Positions 1-8,762 of a stretch of 64,000 nt of DNA are shown here, piece after piece. Made by a program: the position numbers and the translations under genes. The stretch's first letter is position 1, and each line of letters opens with the position of its first letter. The notes below the pieces were generated by a model that saw nothing but the letters and a program-made list of their open reading frames with translations, did not search any database and was not told where the DNA came from. Source of the stretch: Williamsia sp. CHRR-6 (GTDB taxonomy: Bacteria; Actinomycetota; Actinomycetes; Mycobacteriales; Mycobacteriaceae); assembly GCF_018474015.1 (NCBI RefSeq), contig NZ_JAHCSG010000006.1:1-64000 (forward strand). Reading direction: 5' to 3'.

Positions 1-75
1 CCCGGAAGCTAAGCCCTCCAGCGCCGATGGTACTGCACCCTAATCAGTGTGGGAGAGTAGGACACCGCCGAACAC
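1..75 (+). rRNA. rrf: 5S ribosomal RNA, 3' part (cut by the left edge)
   Basis: The first ~75 bases match the 3' half of an actinobacterial 5S rRNA. They include the conserved AAGCCCTCCAGCGCC segment and the GGGAGAGTAGG run that precedes the closing helix. The 5' half is outside the window, so the 16S-23S-5S operon must lie to the left, transcribed rightward. The exact 3' end is approximate. A strong hairpin follows directly. Confidence 0.9.
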
Positions 76-82
76 ACCTTCC

Positions 83-119
83 CTTGAGGCCCCCACACGA
101 TCAGTGTGGGGGCCTCAAG
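83..119 (+). terminator. rRNA operon terminator hairpin
   Basis: A perfect 16-bp inverted repeat (CTTGAGGCCCCCACAC and its complement) surrounds a 5-nt loop, 8 bases after the end of 5S. There is no clear U-tract, as is common for actinobacterial terminators. The position right after the last rRNA gene, and facing the end of the leftward monooxygenase gene, fits a terminator that can work in both directions. Confidence 0.85.
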
Positions 120-157
120 CATGTGTATGCGGTCTTGCGGAGGCTACCGGCTGGTGA

Positions 158-1996
158 TCAGCTCAGATGGTGGACCTGTTGCATTCCGTAGACCGGCGTG
201 GGGATACCGACATGGCGCGCCTTGAGTTGCAGGGCCAGATACAGCGAATAGTGTCGCGACTGGTGCAGGTTGCCTCCGTGGAACCACAGGTTGGGCTGTG
301 CAGTCGGCTTCCACATGTTGCGCTGCTCGCCCTCCCATGGGCCGGGGTCTTTGGTGGTCGCCGAGCCCAGGCCCCATACCTTGCCCACTGTGTCGGCCAC
401 CTCCTGTCCGATCAGGTCGGCGGCCCACCCGTTCATCGAGCCATAGCCCGTCGCGTACACGACCACGTCGGCCGGTAGCTCGGTTCCATCTGCGAGGATC
501 ACCGAGTTCTCGGTGAGTCGTTCCACCTGACCGTGCGCCAGCGCGATGGTCCCATCGGCGATCAGGTCGCTGGCGCCTACATCGATGTAGTAGCCCGACC
601 CGCGGCGCAGATACTTCATGAACAACCCCGAGTCGTCGTCGCCGAAATCCAGATCGAAGCCGGCGGCCTCCAGGCGCTGATAGAACTCCTTGTCGCGTTC
701 GCGGATGGCGTCATAGATGGGCTTTTGGAACTCGTGCATGATCCGGTAGGGGAGCGAGGCGAAGATGAGGTCGGCCTTTTCGGTGGTGACACCGGAGGCC
801 ACGGCACGCTCGGAGTAGAGGTCACCGAGGCCGAGATCCATCAATGATTCCGATCGCACGATGTGCGTCGAAGATCGCTGCACCATCGTGGTGTCGATCC
901 CGTTGTCCACCAACGCTTTGCATATGTCATGCGCGGAATTGTTGGAGCCGATGACGACAACACGTTTACCGACGTATCCGTCGGGCCCTGGATGGGCGCT
1001 GGAGTGATGCTGTTCGCCGGTGAACACGTCCTGGCCCGGAAGGGTCGGTACGTGCGCCTTGCCGGACATGCCGGTGGCCAACACGAGATGCGTGGGGGTG
1101 ATGGTGAGTCGCTCGCCGTTACGGTCGACCTCGACTGTCCACCGCTCGGTGCGTTCGTCGTAGGTGGCGGAGGTGCAGGTGGTCGAGCCCCAGTACGGCA
1201 CCTCCATCACCTGGGTGTAGAACTCCAGCCAGTCGGCGATCTTGTCCTTGGGTGCGAACACCGGCCAGTTGTCCGGGAACGGCAGGTACGGCAGATGGTC
1301 GTACCAGACCGGATCATGCAGGCACAACGACTTGTAGCGACTGCGCCACTGGTCGCCTGGGCGTTGGTGACGATCGACCACGATGGTCGGCACACCGAGT
1401 TGTCGCATGCGGGCACCGAGTGCGATGCCGGCCTGTCCGCCGCCGACGATCAACACATACGGCTGCACCGTCCGCCCGAGCTGTCGGTCCTCGTCGGCCT
1501 TGCGCTCGGCCCACGACCGCGTGTCGGTCGACTGGCCGTGCACCGCGCCCAGGTCGCGCAGTTCGCCCTGGTGCTCTTCGTGACCTGTGAGCTCGCGCAG
1601 CGTGGTCAGCAGCGTCCATCCGCGGTCCACGCCGTCAGCGTCGGGGGAGATGCGCACGTGCCCTTTGCCGCGCCCCACCGAGGTGTCGAACTCGATGAAC
1701 GCTGACACCACATCGCCCTCGGCCGTGGCGGGCTCGACGGTGGTGAACCCGGTCGGCGCGGTGTCGTCGAGCCGAGCACTCAGCATGTCCCGGATCGGCT
1801 CGTGGCCCTCGACGGTGCGAATGTTCCAGGTGAACGACACCAGATCGCGCCAGTAGCTGTCGGTGTGGAACTCGGCGACCGCGCGGTCGATGTCACGTGT
1901 GGTCAGCGCTTCCTCGAATCGACGCAGCCACGCGAGCATCCGTGCGTGCGGGTCGTCCGCGGTCACTGCGGTTTCGGGCTCCAATGTCTGTGTCAT
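158..1996 (-). CDS. NAD(P)/FAD-dependent monooxygenase with N-terminal SnoaL/NTF2-like domain
   Basis: A 612-residue flavoprotein likely to hydroxylate or Baeyer-Villiger oxidise a small organic substrate with NADPH and O2. Residues ~20-140 look like an NTF2/SnoaL fold. The flavin part begins with the dinucleotide-binding motif VLIVGGGQAG (about 181-190). A second Rossmann motif, VVVIGSNNSAHDI, near residue 350 is where flavin monooxygenases bind NADPH. The ATG at 1996 is preferred over the in-frame GTG at 2002 because GAGGAG lies five bases upstream. The gene is divergent from a GAF-type regulator that is a good candidate to control it. The substrate is unknown; the N-terminal NTF2-like domain is an unusual addition to a monooxygenase of this type. 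Confidence 0.82.
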   Translation of the reverse strand: MTQTLEPETAVTADDPHARMLAWLRRFEEALTTRDIDRAVAEFHTDSYWRDLVSFTWNIRTVEGHEPIRDMLSARLDDTAPTGFTTVEPATAEGDVVSAFIEFDTSVGRGKGHVRISPDADGVDRGWTLLTTLRELTGHEEHQGELRDLGAVHGQSTDTRSWAERKADEDRQLGRTVQPYVLIVGGGQAGIALGARMRQLGVPTIVVDRHQRPGDQWRSRYKSLCLHDPVWYDHLPYLPFPDNWPVFAPKDKIADWLEFYTQVMEVPYWGSTTCTSATYDERTERWTVEVDRNGERLTITPTHLVLATGMSGKAHVPTLPGQDVFTGEQHHSSAHPGPDGYVGKRVVVIGSNNSAHDICKALVDNGIDTTMVQRSSTHIVRSESLMDLGLGDLYSERAVASGVTTEKADLIFASLPYRIMHEFQKPIYDAIRERDKEFYQRLEAAGFDLDFGDDDSGLFMKYLRRGSGYYIDVGASDLIADGTIALAHGQVERLTENSVILADGTELPADVVVYATGYGSMNGWAADLIGQEVADTVGKVWGLGSATTKDPGPWEGEQRNMWKPTAQPNLWFHGGNLHQSRHYSLYLALQLKARHVGIPTPVYGMQQVHHLS

Positions 1997-2102
1997 GGTC
2001 ACTCCTCACTCCCACCCGATGCGATCGTCGGGTTGTGATCGCAAGCACACTCGCCGACCCCACGGCGGGCAAGAGTTGCAGACCGTTGCACCGCGAAGGT
2101 GA

Positions 2103-2138
2103 GCGCCAGGCGATTGCGGACAGGTTGTGACCTGGCGC
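2103..2138. promoter_or_regulatory. Inverted repeat between divergent monooxygenase and regulator genes
   Basis: GCGCCAGG at 2103-2110 is repeated inverted as CCTGGCGC at 2131-2138, with 20 bases between. It sits in the 154-bp space between the leftward monooxygenase start (1996) and the preferred regulator start (2151). It could be an operator for the GAF regulator or an enhancer-type site, but no binding data can be read from sequence. Confidence 0.3.
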
Positions 2139-2150
2139 ACACTGTTGGTG

Positions 2151-3443
2151 ATGTCTGATCACCCCGTCGCCGAGCCGGCTCTGGTTGCCGGCGACGATCC
2201 ACGCGAGCATGCGCGGACCCTCGCCGCGGTCTACGACGCGACCATGTCCGGTGCTCGGGCCCCGGCTCGTCCGCGCTCGATCATCTCCTCGTCCTGGGAT
2301 CGGCTGCTGTCCATGGGGGTCGACCCCGATCAGCTCGCTGGACCGGTGTCTACCCTCGACGCCACCCAGGTGCAGGCGCGGCGACACGAGTCGGGGTTGA
2401 TCGACGTGATCGACGACCTGACCTTGGGGCTCGGTGCCCTGCTGGAGGAAGGCGACAACATCCTGGTTGTCGCCGACGGCGACGGTCGGGTGCTGTGGCG
2501 CAGCGGGTCCGCTCATGTGATCGACCAGGCTGATCGACTCGGATTCATCGAGGGGGCGAGTTGGGCCGAGCACACCGTGGGAACCAACGCCATCGGAACC
2601 GCGCTGGTCTCGCGGCGTGCTGTGCAGGTGTTCTCGGCCGAGCACTTCGTCCGTAGCCATCACCCGTGGACCTGCGCAGGGGCCCCCATCCACGACCCGC
2701 GTTCGGGTTCGGTCATCGGCGCGGTCGACGTGAGCGGGCCTGCGGCGACCATTCACCCGACGACCGTCGCGCTCGTCGACGTCGTTGCCCGACTGGCCGA
2801 ATCGCACCTGCGAGAACTCCATCGCAGCACGTTGGATCGGCTGCGCGCGGTCGCGGCGCCGATCCTGGCCCGGACCCGTCAGCCGTCGCTGGCCGTGGAT
2901 CGACACGGGTGGGTGGCCGCGGTCGAATCTGTTGCCTCGCGTCACCGGGTGACGTTGCCCGACGAGATGCACGTCGGCCGTGTATACGTACCGACTCTGG
3001 GCTTGTGCGACGTCGAACCGTTGCCGGGTGGATGGCTGGTCGCCCCGGTGCGCTCGACAGATGTCGTCGCGCACATGTCGCGTCGGCAGATCCGGATCGA
3101 CCTCAGCGACACCTCGCGTCCGCTGGTCTGCGTCGACGGGGCGATCGGATCATGGACGCACGAGCCGACCCCGCGCCACGCCGAGATCCTCTATCTGCTG
3201 GCCACTCATCGTGACGGTCGAACCGCGTCGCAGATGGCCGCCGATCTCTTCGGTGATCCCACGCGAACCGTCACCGTGCGGGCCGAATTGTCGCGTCTGC
3301 GCAAGCAACTCACCGGCATGCTGCTGAGTTCTCCGTACCGGTTCGTCGACGACGTCGACGTCGACGTGCGATTGCCGGAGTGTTCGGCGTGGCTGCTACC
3401 CAACTCCACCGCGCCGGCGATCAGAAACGCCGGCGGCCAGTGA
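2151..3443 (+). CDS. GAF-domain transcriptional regulator (DhaR/AcoR-like sensor part)
   Basis: A 430-residue regulator. The N-terminal half reads as the sensor of acetoin/dihydroxyacetone-type activators: an RPRSIISSSWDRLL start, a GAF segment with GASWAEHTVGTNAIGTAL and HHPWTCAGAPI, then a variable linker. The C-terminal part (about 335-410) has RHAEILYLLATHRDG followed by a TVRAELSRLRKQL helix, a winged or response-regulator-like DNA-binding domain. There is no AAA+ sigma-54 ATPase domain, as in many actinobacterial members. An in-frame start at 2127 is possible, but ATG 2151 gives a typical N-terminus. It is transcribed away from the monooxygenase and probably regulates it. Confidence 0.72.
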   Translation: MSDHPVAEPALVAGDDPREHARTLAAVYDATMSGARAPARPRSIISSSWDRLLSMGVDPDQLAGPVSTLDATQVQARRHESGLIDVIDDLTLGLGALLEEGDNILVVADGDGRVLWRSGSAHVIDQADRLGFIEGASWAEHTVGTNAIGTALVSRRAVQVFSAEHFVRSHHPWTCAGAPIHDPRSGSVIGAVDVSGPAATIHPTTVALVDVVARLAESHLRELHRSTLDRLRAVAAPILARTRQPSLAVDRHGWVAAVESVASRHRVTLPDEMHVGRVYVPTLGLCDVEPLPGGWLVAPVRSTDVVAHMSRRQIRIDLSDTSRPLVCVDGAIGSWTHEPTPRHAEILYLLATHRDGRTASQMAADLFGDPTRTVTVRAELSRLRKQLTGMLLSSPYRFVDDVDVDVRLPECSAWLLPNSTAPAIRNAGGQ

Positions 3444-3458
3444 ACTCGGGCGCGCTCG

Positions 3459-3995
3459 TCACCGGGCGATCGACAACAACGCCCATGCGGCCAACGAATG
3501 CGCATCACACACCGCGCCGGTGCGTATGGCCGTGACGACCTCCCGGCGCGACCACCACCGCCCGATCAGGTCGGACTCTTCGTTCTCGAGGATCGCTCGA
3601 CCCTCGATGAGGTCTTCGGCCAGGAAGACCGAGTTGGGCTGACTGCAGAACCCGACGGCGACGTCGATCGTGCCCAACAGGGTCAGCCGTCCCGCATCGA
3701 GTCCGGTTTCCTCCACCAGTTCACGGCGCGCGATCACCTCCGGCGCTGCGACCGCCTGGTCGGGCAGGGTACCCCCGGGAAACTCCCACCGCCGCGCACC
3801 GACCGGGTATCGAAACTGCTCGACGAGGTAGTACTCCTCCTCTGCCGGGCCCGGACGTGCGGCGATCACGGTGACCCCGGGTGGTTTGTCGACGACGCCG
3901 TAGACGCCGTCGGAACCATCGGAACGCCGAACCGTGTCTTCACGAAGCGTCATCCATGCGTTGCGGTAGACGATGCGGCTGGACACGGCGACCAT
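3459..3995 (-). CDS. NUDIX hydrolase (ADP-ribose pyrophosphatase-like)
   Basis: A 178-residue NUDIX protein. The core RRELVEETGL helix of the Nudix box supplies the metal-binding glutamates. The upstream GG is followed by a non-standard spacing (GGTLPDQAVAAPEV), so the box is slightly divergent. The opening SRIVYRNAWMTLRED and the EQFRYPVGARRWEFPGG stretch resemble ADP-ribose/nucleoside-diphosphate-sugar hydrolases. The ATG at 3995 gives the usual family N-terminus; an upstream TTG at 4052 would add 19 unrelated residues. It converges with the regulator, 15 bp apart, and is divergent from nucS. Confidence 0.8.
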   Translation of the reverse strand: MVAVSSRIVYRNAWMTLREDTVRRSDGSDGVYGVVDKPPGVTVIAARPGPAEEEYYLVEQFRYPVGARRWEFPGGTLPDQAVAAPEVIARRELVEETGLDAGRLTLLGTIDVAVGFCSQPNSVFLAEDLIEGRAILENEESDLIGRWWSRREVVTAIRTGAVCDAHSLAAWALLSIAR

Positions 3996-4054
3996 CGCAT
4001 CGTCGTCGGCGTCCACCGCGCCAGCATGCCTCGCAGTCGTCGCGCGCGGCAACC

Positions 4055-4060
4055 TAAGGT
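4055..4060 (+). promoter_or_regulatory. Putative -10 element of nucS
   Basis: TAAGGT, fitting TANNNT, ends six bases before the GTG at 4067. This is the spacing expected for a leaderless transcript. GGAGG between them could equally act as a ribosome binding site on a longer mRNA. Confidence 0.4.
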
Positions 4061-4066
4061 GGAGGG

Positions 4067-4750
4067 GTGCGTTTGGTGATCGCTGAGTGTCAGGTCGACT
4101 ACGTCGGACGGTTGACCGCCCATCTTCCGATGGCGCGTCGGCTGCTGTTGATCAAGAACGACGGGTCGGTCAGCGTGCACGCCGACGACCGCGCCTACAA
4201 GCCGCTGAACTGGATGAGTCCACCCTGCTGGCTGCACGAGTCGCCGGCACCCGACGATTCAACCGCCACGGCACTGTGGGTGGTGACCAACAAGGCGGGC
4301 GAGGAGCTGCGGATCCAGATCGGAGAGGTGGAGCACGATTCCACCCACGAGCTCGGCGTCGATCCCGGCCTGGTGAAGGACGGCGTGGAGGCGCACCTGC
4401 AGGAGCTGCTCGCCGAGCACGTGGCCACGCTGGGAACCGGCTACACCCTGGTTCGGCGGGAGTACATGACCGCGATCGGTCCGGTGGACCTGCTGTGTCG
4501 GGACGCTGGTGGCGCCACGGTGGCCGTGGAGATAAAGCGCCGCGGTGAGATCGACGGGGTCGAACAACTGACCCGGTACCTCGAGCTGCTCAACCGGGAC
4601 ACCACCTTGGCTCCGGTGTCGGGGGTGTTTGCGGCCCAGGTCATCAAACCGCAGGCGCGGACTCTTGCCGAGGATCGCGGAATCCGTTGCCTCACTTTAG
4701 ATTACGACGCATTGCGCGGCACCGAGAGCACCGAGTTCCGACTCTTCTGA
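4067..4750 (+). CDS. nucS: Mismatch-specific endonuclease NucS (EndoMS)
   Basis: A 227-residue protein that cuts both strands at mismatched bases and gives MutS/MutL-less actinobacteria and archaea a mismatch-correction route. The N-terminal half (1-110) is the DNA-binding/dimerisation part. The C-terminal half is a PD-(D/E)xK nuclease, with D141 (GPVDLL), E155 and K157 (VAVEIKRRG) as catalytic residues. The last residues, EFRLF, match the C-terminal motif by which NucS binds the sliding clamp. Start is GTG 4067. The next small gene begins 5 bp after the stop. Lineages with this gene normally lack mutS/mutL; that cannot be checked here. Confidence 0.95.
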   Translation: MRLVIAECQVDYVGRLTAHLPMARRLLLIKNDGSVSVHADDRAYKPLNWMSPPCWLHESPAPDDSTATALWVVTNKAGEELRIQIGEVEHDSTHELGVDPGLVKDGVEAHLQELLAEHVATLGTGYTLVRREYMTAIGPVDLLCRDAGGATVAVEIKRRGEIDGVEQLTRYLELLNRDTTLAPVSGVFAAQVIKPQARTLAEDRGIRCLTLDYDALRGTESTEFRLF

Positions 4751-4755
4751 CCCTG

Positions 4756-5043
4756 ATGCCTCGTCACAACAACCGTGATCGCCGCGCGACACCCGTGCCG
4801 CGGTCGATCGGCGCCCACCGCGTGGAACCCGGACCTGCCGGATACGAGATCGATCACCATGTCCGGACGATCTCGGCGTCGGCCGCAGTGAAGAACTATC
4901 TGTGCCCGGGGTGCAACCAGTCCATCGTGGTCGGGGTGGCCCACGTCGTGGCCTGGCCGGTCACCGATCGCGACGGCGAGGATCGGCGCCACTGGCACAC
5001 CGGTTGCTGGCGTGGGCGTGCCACCCGCACCGGGTATCGCTGA
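4756..5043 (+). CDS. Small zinc-ribbon-like conserved protein
   Basis: A 95-residue basic protein with one CPGC pair (LCPGCNQSI) and a distal HWHTGCW, which together could form a one-metal treble-clef or zinc-ribbon site. It starts 5 bp after the nucS stop, so the two are probably cotranscribed. Orthologues beside nucS in related genomes are often called ATP/GTP-binding protein, but no nucleotide-binding motif is visible here. The role is unknown; the metal site and placement would allow a nucleic-acid or NucS-related function. Confidence 0.7.
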   Translation: MPRHNNRDRRATPVPRSIGAHRVEPGPAGYEIDHHVRTISASAAVKNYLCPGCNQSIVVGVAHVVAWPVTDRDGEDRRHWHTGCWRGRATRTGYR

Positions 5044-5060
5044 GAGACTGCTGGGTCTTG

Positions 5061-6098
5061 CTACTCGCGACCAACGGTGGCAGTGGCGCGATCGATCTTG
5101 GCCGCGTCGCCCAGTCCGCCGTTGATCAACTCGGTGATGTCGGTATCGACCATGTCCTTCTCGCCCTCGAGTTCGGCGAGCATGCGCGGCAGTTCGTCGA
5201 GGCTGGAGCGCACCTCCGAGATCTGCGCAAGCAGCCGCCCGCGGAGCTGGCGGGCACTCTGCACCAGCTCGCCGGACCGGGTGACCCGCTCGGTGGCGAT
5301 CGAACGAGACTGGGCGAGAAGACGTTCGGACTCAGCGGTCGCGTTGTCGAGCAGGTCTTTGGCCGTGGCCTGTGAGGTGAGTTCGAGTTCCTTGATGGCC
5401 TGGACGGTCTTGTCGCGACGCGCGGCCATCGTGACGTCGAAGTCCTCCTGCACGCGATCGCGGTTGCGCTGGGCCTCGGCGTCGGCTTCGGCGGCCTGGG
5501 CGCGGGCGTTGGCGACGATCCGTTCGGCCTCGGCCTTGGCCGCGCTCATCGTGCGAGCATGCTCGGCCTCCATGGCCGCGGTGCGCTCGGCGATGAACCG
5601 GGCGTTCTCCTCGGTGGCCCGGCGTGCCTCGGCCTCGAGGTTGGCTGCCTCGGTCCGCAGACGTTGTGACTCCACCTTGGCGGCGGCCAGGGTCGAATTG
5701 GCTTCCTCGGAAGCGTTTTCGCGCAGCCGCGCAGCCTCCTGTTGGGCCACCGACAAGATCTCGGCTGCCTGCGCCTGGGCCTCGGCCCGCATTTCCGAGG
5801 ACTCGTCGGCGGCGAGCTGCAGCATGCGAGAGATGCGGTCGCTCATGCCCTGGGCGGTGGTGACGGGCACCGACAGCGAGTCGACCTCGCGGCGCAGCTG
5901 GTCGACTTCGTCGCGTGCGTCCTCGAGGTGCTCGGCGAGTTCGCGTGCGTTCGCTGCGGCTGCGTCCCGGTCGGCGGCGATCACGCGGAGCTCGGCATCG
6001 GTTCGCGCGAAGAACTCCGCGACCTGTTCGCGGTCGTAGCCGCGCATCGCGATGGCGAAGGGCAACGTTGACGACGAGACGTGATCGTGTTCGGCCAT
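5061..6098 (-). CDS. DivIVA-domain coiled-coil protein
   Basis: A 345-residue protein. The N-terminus (about 12-30) has [17 protein letters not shown], the membrane-binding DivIVA/Wag31 signature. Residues ~35-290 are a long Ala/Glu/Arg-rich coiled coil without Pro or Gly breaks. DivIVA-family proteins self-assemble at curved membrane and organise polar growth or septation in actinobacteria. It is not the main Wag31 by context (no ftsZ/sepF/yggT cluster), so it is more likely a paralogue of the SepIVA type. It converges with the nucS operon. Confidence 0.78.
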   Translation of the reverse strand: MAEHDHVSSSTLPFAIAMRGYDREQVAEFFARTDAELRVIAADRDAAAANARELAEHLEDARDEVDQLRREVDSLSVPVTTAQGMSDRISRMLQLAADESSEMRAEAQAQAAEILSVAQQEAARLRENASEEANSTLAAAKVESQRLRTEAANLEAEARRATEENARFIAERTAAMEAEHARTMSAAKAEAERIVANARAQAAEADAEAQRNRDRVQEDFDVTMAARRDKTVQAIKELELTSQATAKDLLDNATAESERLLAQSRSIATERVTRSGELVQSARQLRGRLLAQISEVRSSLDELPRMLAELEGEKDMVDTDITELINGGLGDAAKIDRATATVGRE

Positions 6099-6189
6099 GC
6101 GCCAGAGTTTAACGGGTGTGTCGCACGATTCGGGCGTCAGCGCGCTGCTCGCGAGCCGGGTTCAGGTGCTCTGCCCCGAGGTTGCAGGT

Positions 6190-6663
6190 TCAGTGCTCGG
6201 CGAGCTCGACCAGTTCGAGCAGCACACCGCCGGCGTCCTTGGGGTGGACGAAGTTGATCCGCGAGTCCGCGGTGCCGCGCCGCGGTGCGTCGTAGAGCAG
6301 CCGCAGCCCGGCGCCGGACAGGCGGGTCATCACCTCGTCGATGTCGCGCACGCGCACGGCCAGCTGCTGCAGGCCCGGGCCATTGCGGTCGAGGAATTTG
6401 GCGATGGTGGAGGATTCGTCCAGCGGGGCCAGCAGCTGGATCAGCGTGCCGCCGGTGGCCGGTGCGTCGGCGGGACCGACCATCGCCTCGACGACCCCCT
6501 GCGCTTCGTTCACCTCTTGGTGCAGGCATGCGAAACCCAGGTGCTCGGCGTACCACCCGATGGCCGCTGCGAGGTCGGGTACGGCGATACCGACATGGTC
6601 GACGGCAATGACGAGGTCGCTGATCTGCGCGGTGGCCGAATCGGCCCGTTCGGAGGCGGTCAT
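6190..6663 (-). CDS. mce: Methylmalonyl-CoA epimerase
   Basis: A 157-residue protein of the vicinal-oxygen-chelate fold that interconverts the (R) and (S) forms of methylmalonyl-CoA in propionate and odd-chain fatty acid breakdown. The first beta-alpha-beta module starts at [12 protein letters not shown] (metal His), then GTLIQLLAP. The second ends with [18 protein letters not shown], carrying the C-terminal Glu ligand. Length is normal for the family. ATG 6663 has a well-placed -10 element seven bases upstream. It is divergent from the thiolase gene, as in mycobacteria. Confidence 0.9.
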   Translation of the reverse strand: MTASERADSATAQISDLVIAVDHVGIAVPDLAAAIGWYAEHLGFACLHQEVNEAQGVVEAMVGPADAPATGGTLIQLLAPLDESSTIAKFLDRNGPGLQQLAVRVRDIDEVMTRLSGAGLRLLYDAPRRGTADSRINFVHPKDAGGVLLELVELAEH

Positions 6664-6669
6664 CACCCA

Positions 6670-6675
6670 ACGGTA
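6670..6675 (-). promoter_or_regulatory. Putative -10 element of methylmalonyl-CoA epimerase
   Basis: On the minus strand TACCGT lies six bases before the ATG at 6663, the spacing for a leaderless mRNA. No Shine-Dalgarno sequence is seen. Confidence 0.45.
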
Positions 6676-6732
6676 GCGTTGTCCCGAAACCGCCACCACG
6701 CGGCGGTCGGTCCCACCTGCAGGAGGTCACCC

Positions 6733-7941
6733 ATGTCGACAGCCACCACCACCTCGGTCATCGTCTCCGGTGCACGTACCCCCATCGGTCGCCTCAGCGG
6801 GTCGCTGAAGGATCTCAGCGCCGTCGACCTCGGGGCCATCGCCATCCGCGGGGCCCTGGACAAGGGCTCGGTCGATCCGTCGGTGGTCGACTACGTGATC
6901 ATGGGGCAGGTGCTGACCGCAGGCGCCGGTCAGATGCCTGCGCGTCAGACCGCGATCAAGGCTGGGATCGGCTGGGATGTCGCTGCGTTGACGATCAACA
7001 AGATGTGTCTCTCCGGCATCGACGCGATCGCCCTGGCCGACCAGTTGATCCGGGCCGGCGAGTTCGAGTGCGTGGTGGCCGGTGGCCAGGAGTCGATGAC
7101 GCAGGCGCCGCACCTGCTGCCGGGCAGCCGCGGCGGCTTCAAGTACGGCAACGTCGAGCTGGTCGATCACACCGCCTACGACGGTCTGTGGGACGCCTTC
7201 ACCGATCAGCCCATGGGGGCGTTGACCGAAGAGCACAACGACGGCAACCACGGCCCGGCGTTCAGCCGCCACCAGCAGGACGAGTTCGCCGCGCAGTCGC
7301 ATCAGAAGGCGGCGGCGGCCTGGAAGAACGGTGTCTTCGCCGACGAGGTGGTGCCCGTGAGCATCCCTCAGCGCAAGGGTGAGCCCATCGAGTTCACCGA
7401 GGACGAAGGCATCCGTGCCGACACGACGGTTGATTCGCTGGGACGGCTGCGTCCGGCGTTCGCCGCGAGCGGCAGCATCACCGCCGGCAACGCATCGCAG
7501 ATCTCCGACGGAGCCGTGGCCGTGGTGGTGATGAGCAAGGCCAAGGCCACCGAACTCGGGCTGGCGTGGCTGGCTGAGATCGGCCCGCACGGAGTGGTGG
7601 CCGGGCCCGACTCCTCCCTGCAGTCCCAGCCTGCCAACGCGATCGAGAAGGCTTGTGCCCGTGCCGGTATCACCCCGGCCGATCTGGACCTGGTCGAGAT
7701 CAACGAGGCGTTCGCCGCCGTCGGACTGGCCTCGACCGAGCAGCTGGGCATCGACCCGGCGATCGTCAACGTCAACGGTGGTGCCATCGCCATCGGGCAT
7801 CCGATCGGGATCTCCGGCGCGCGCATCACCTTGCATCTGGCCTTGGAGCTGGCTCGCCGCGGCGGCGGGACCGGGGCGGCGGCCCTGTGTGGGGCCGGTG
7901 GCCAGGGCGACGCCCTGATCATCACCGTGCCCAAGCGTTGA
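6733..7941 (+). CDS. fadA4: Acetyl-CoA C-acetyltransferase (thiolase, FadA4-like)
   Basis: A 402-residue thiolase. The nucleophile is C92 ([12 protein letters not shown]). The His of [11 protein letters not shown] and the second Cys in [11 protein letters not shown] complete the active site. It condenses two acetyl-CoA or cleaves acetoacetyl-CoA. AGGAGG lies eight bases before ATG 6733. It corresponds in position to Rv1323 (fadA4) and is divergent from the epimerase gene. A hairpin follows the stop. Confidence 0.93.
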   Translation: MSTATTTSVIVSGARTPIGRLSGSLKDLSAVDLGAIAIRGALDKGSVDPSVVDYVIMGQVLTAGAGQMPARQTAIKAGIGWDVAALTINKMCLSGIDAIALADQLIRAGEFECVVAGGQESMTQAPHLLPGSRGGFKYGNVELVDHTAYDGLWDAFTDQPMGALTEEHNDGNHGPAFSRHQQDEFAAQSHQKAAAAWKNGVFADEVVPVSIPQRKGEPIEFTEDEGIRADTTVDSLGRLRPAFAASGSITAGNASQISDGAVAVVVMSKAKATELGLAWLAEIGPHGVVAGPDSSLQSQPANAIEKACARAGITPADLDLVEINEAFAAVGLASTEQLGIDPAIVNVNGGAIAIGHPIGISGARITLHLALELARRGGGTGAAALCGAGGQGDALIITVPKR

Positions 7942-7955
7942 GAGGTCCGGGAATC

Positions 7956-7984
7956 GGCTTCTACTACGGCAAGTAGTAGCAGCC
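7956..7984 (+). terminator. Candidate terminator after the thiolase gene
   Basis: The stem GGCT-T-CTACTAC pairs with GTAGTAG-C-AGCC around a GGCAA loop: 11 pairs and one mismatch. It lies 15 bases after the thiolase stop and 26 bases before the next start. There is no U-tract. Confidence 0.5.
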
Positions 7985-8009
7985 TTCCCAGATCGGGCAC
8001 AATGGTGGC

Positions 8010-8375
8010 ATGCGTTCCTTCTTCGATCTGAGCACCACCGCCAAGCGGTTTCGGTTCATCGCCGTCCTGGAGGCCATCACCTGGGTGGCACTTTTGATCG
8101 CCATGTTCTTCAAATGGGTGTTGGGTCACGACAAGGCCGTGTCGGTGCCGGGGATGGTGCACGGCATCGTGTTCATCGCCTTCGTCGTCATCTCCCTGGT
8201 CACCGCCCGCGCGTTGTCGTGGGGACGCAACGTCACGCTGCTCGCGCTGGTGTCGAGCATCCCGCCGTTCGGCACATTGGTGTTCGAGGCGTGGGCGCAG
8301 CGCAACGGCCATCTGGCCGAACTGAGCACCGGCGTCACGACCCCGACCACCGCAAACCCCACCACCACCGTCTGA
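8010..8375 (+). CDS. DUF3817-type small membrane protein
   Basis: A 121-residue integral membrane protein. It has a hydrophobic segment at ~13-35 (RFIAVLEAITWVALLIAMFF), a loop with KAVSVPGMVHGIVFIAFVV, and a third segment (NVTLLALVSSIPPFGTLVFEA). The C-terminal tail is Thr-rich. The pattern (short N-terminus, VLE.ITW, HG in the middle) is that of DUF3817 proteins, whose function is unknown. A second member of the same family lies at 26476-26832. CACAAT ends six bases before the ATG and could be a weak -10 element. Confidence 0.78.
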   Translation: MRSFFDLSTTAKRFRFIAVLEAITWVALLIAMFFKWVLGHDKAVSVPGMVHGIVFIAFVVISLVTARALSWGRNVTLLALVSSIPPFGTLVFEAWAQRNGHLAELSTGVTTPTTANPTTTV

Positions 8376-8456
8376 GGCCTGGTCGGGCCGACACCTGGCC
8401 TCGCACTCTGTGCGATCGGGTTGCCCTACACCGGCGTGGCGTGTGACTGTGACGGG

Positions 8457-8762
8457 GTGATCGTCGCCTTCAGCATCGCCCCGTCCGGCGGGAACGCCGT
8501 GGACGAGGACGGCACCATGACCGACGCCGTCGCGGCCGCGGTCGCGGTGGTGCGCGCCTCGGGGCTCGATCACCAGACCTCGGCGATGTTCACCTACCTC
8601 GAGGGGGAGTGGGACGAGGTGTTCGCGGTGGTCAAGGACGCCACCGACGCCGTGCTCGCCGTGGCCCCTCGGGTGTCCTTGGTCCTCAAGGCCGACATCC
8701 GGCCGGGCGCGACCGGCGAGCTGGCCGCCAAAGTCGACCGCATCGAGCAGGCCCTGCGATGA
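8457..8762 (+). CDS. Thiamine-binding YkoF/MTH1187-family protein
   Basis: A 101-residue protein starting IVAFSIAPSGGN, with a ferredoxin-like repeat pattern and the SGLDHQTSAMFTYLEGEWDEV segment typical of the MTH1187/YqgV family that binds thiamine-like ligands. GTG 8457 is chosen because it begins at the first core strand; an upstream TTG at 8421 would add 12 atypical residues. Its stop overlaps the start of the MFS gene (ATGA), so the two are translationally coupled. This suggests the transporter and the binding protein act on the same or related compounds. Confidence 0.75.
   Translation: MIVAFSIAPSGGNAVDEDGTMTDAVAAAVAVVRASGLDHQTSAMFTYLEGEWDEVFAVVKDATDAVLAVAPRVSLVLKADIRPGATGELAAKVDRIEQALR

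Noticed and set aside
863-1705. A 280-codon plus-strand open frame opposite the flavin monooxygenase
   Set aside because: It is the antisense shadow of a gene with clear FAD and NADPH motifs; the frame has no recognisable motif and no ribosome binding site.
1893-3074. A 393-codon minus-strand open frame across the regulator gene
   Set aside because: It lies antisense to the GAF regulator and is Arg/Gly/His-rich without domain features, as expected of GC-rich antisense frames.
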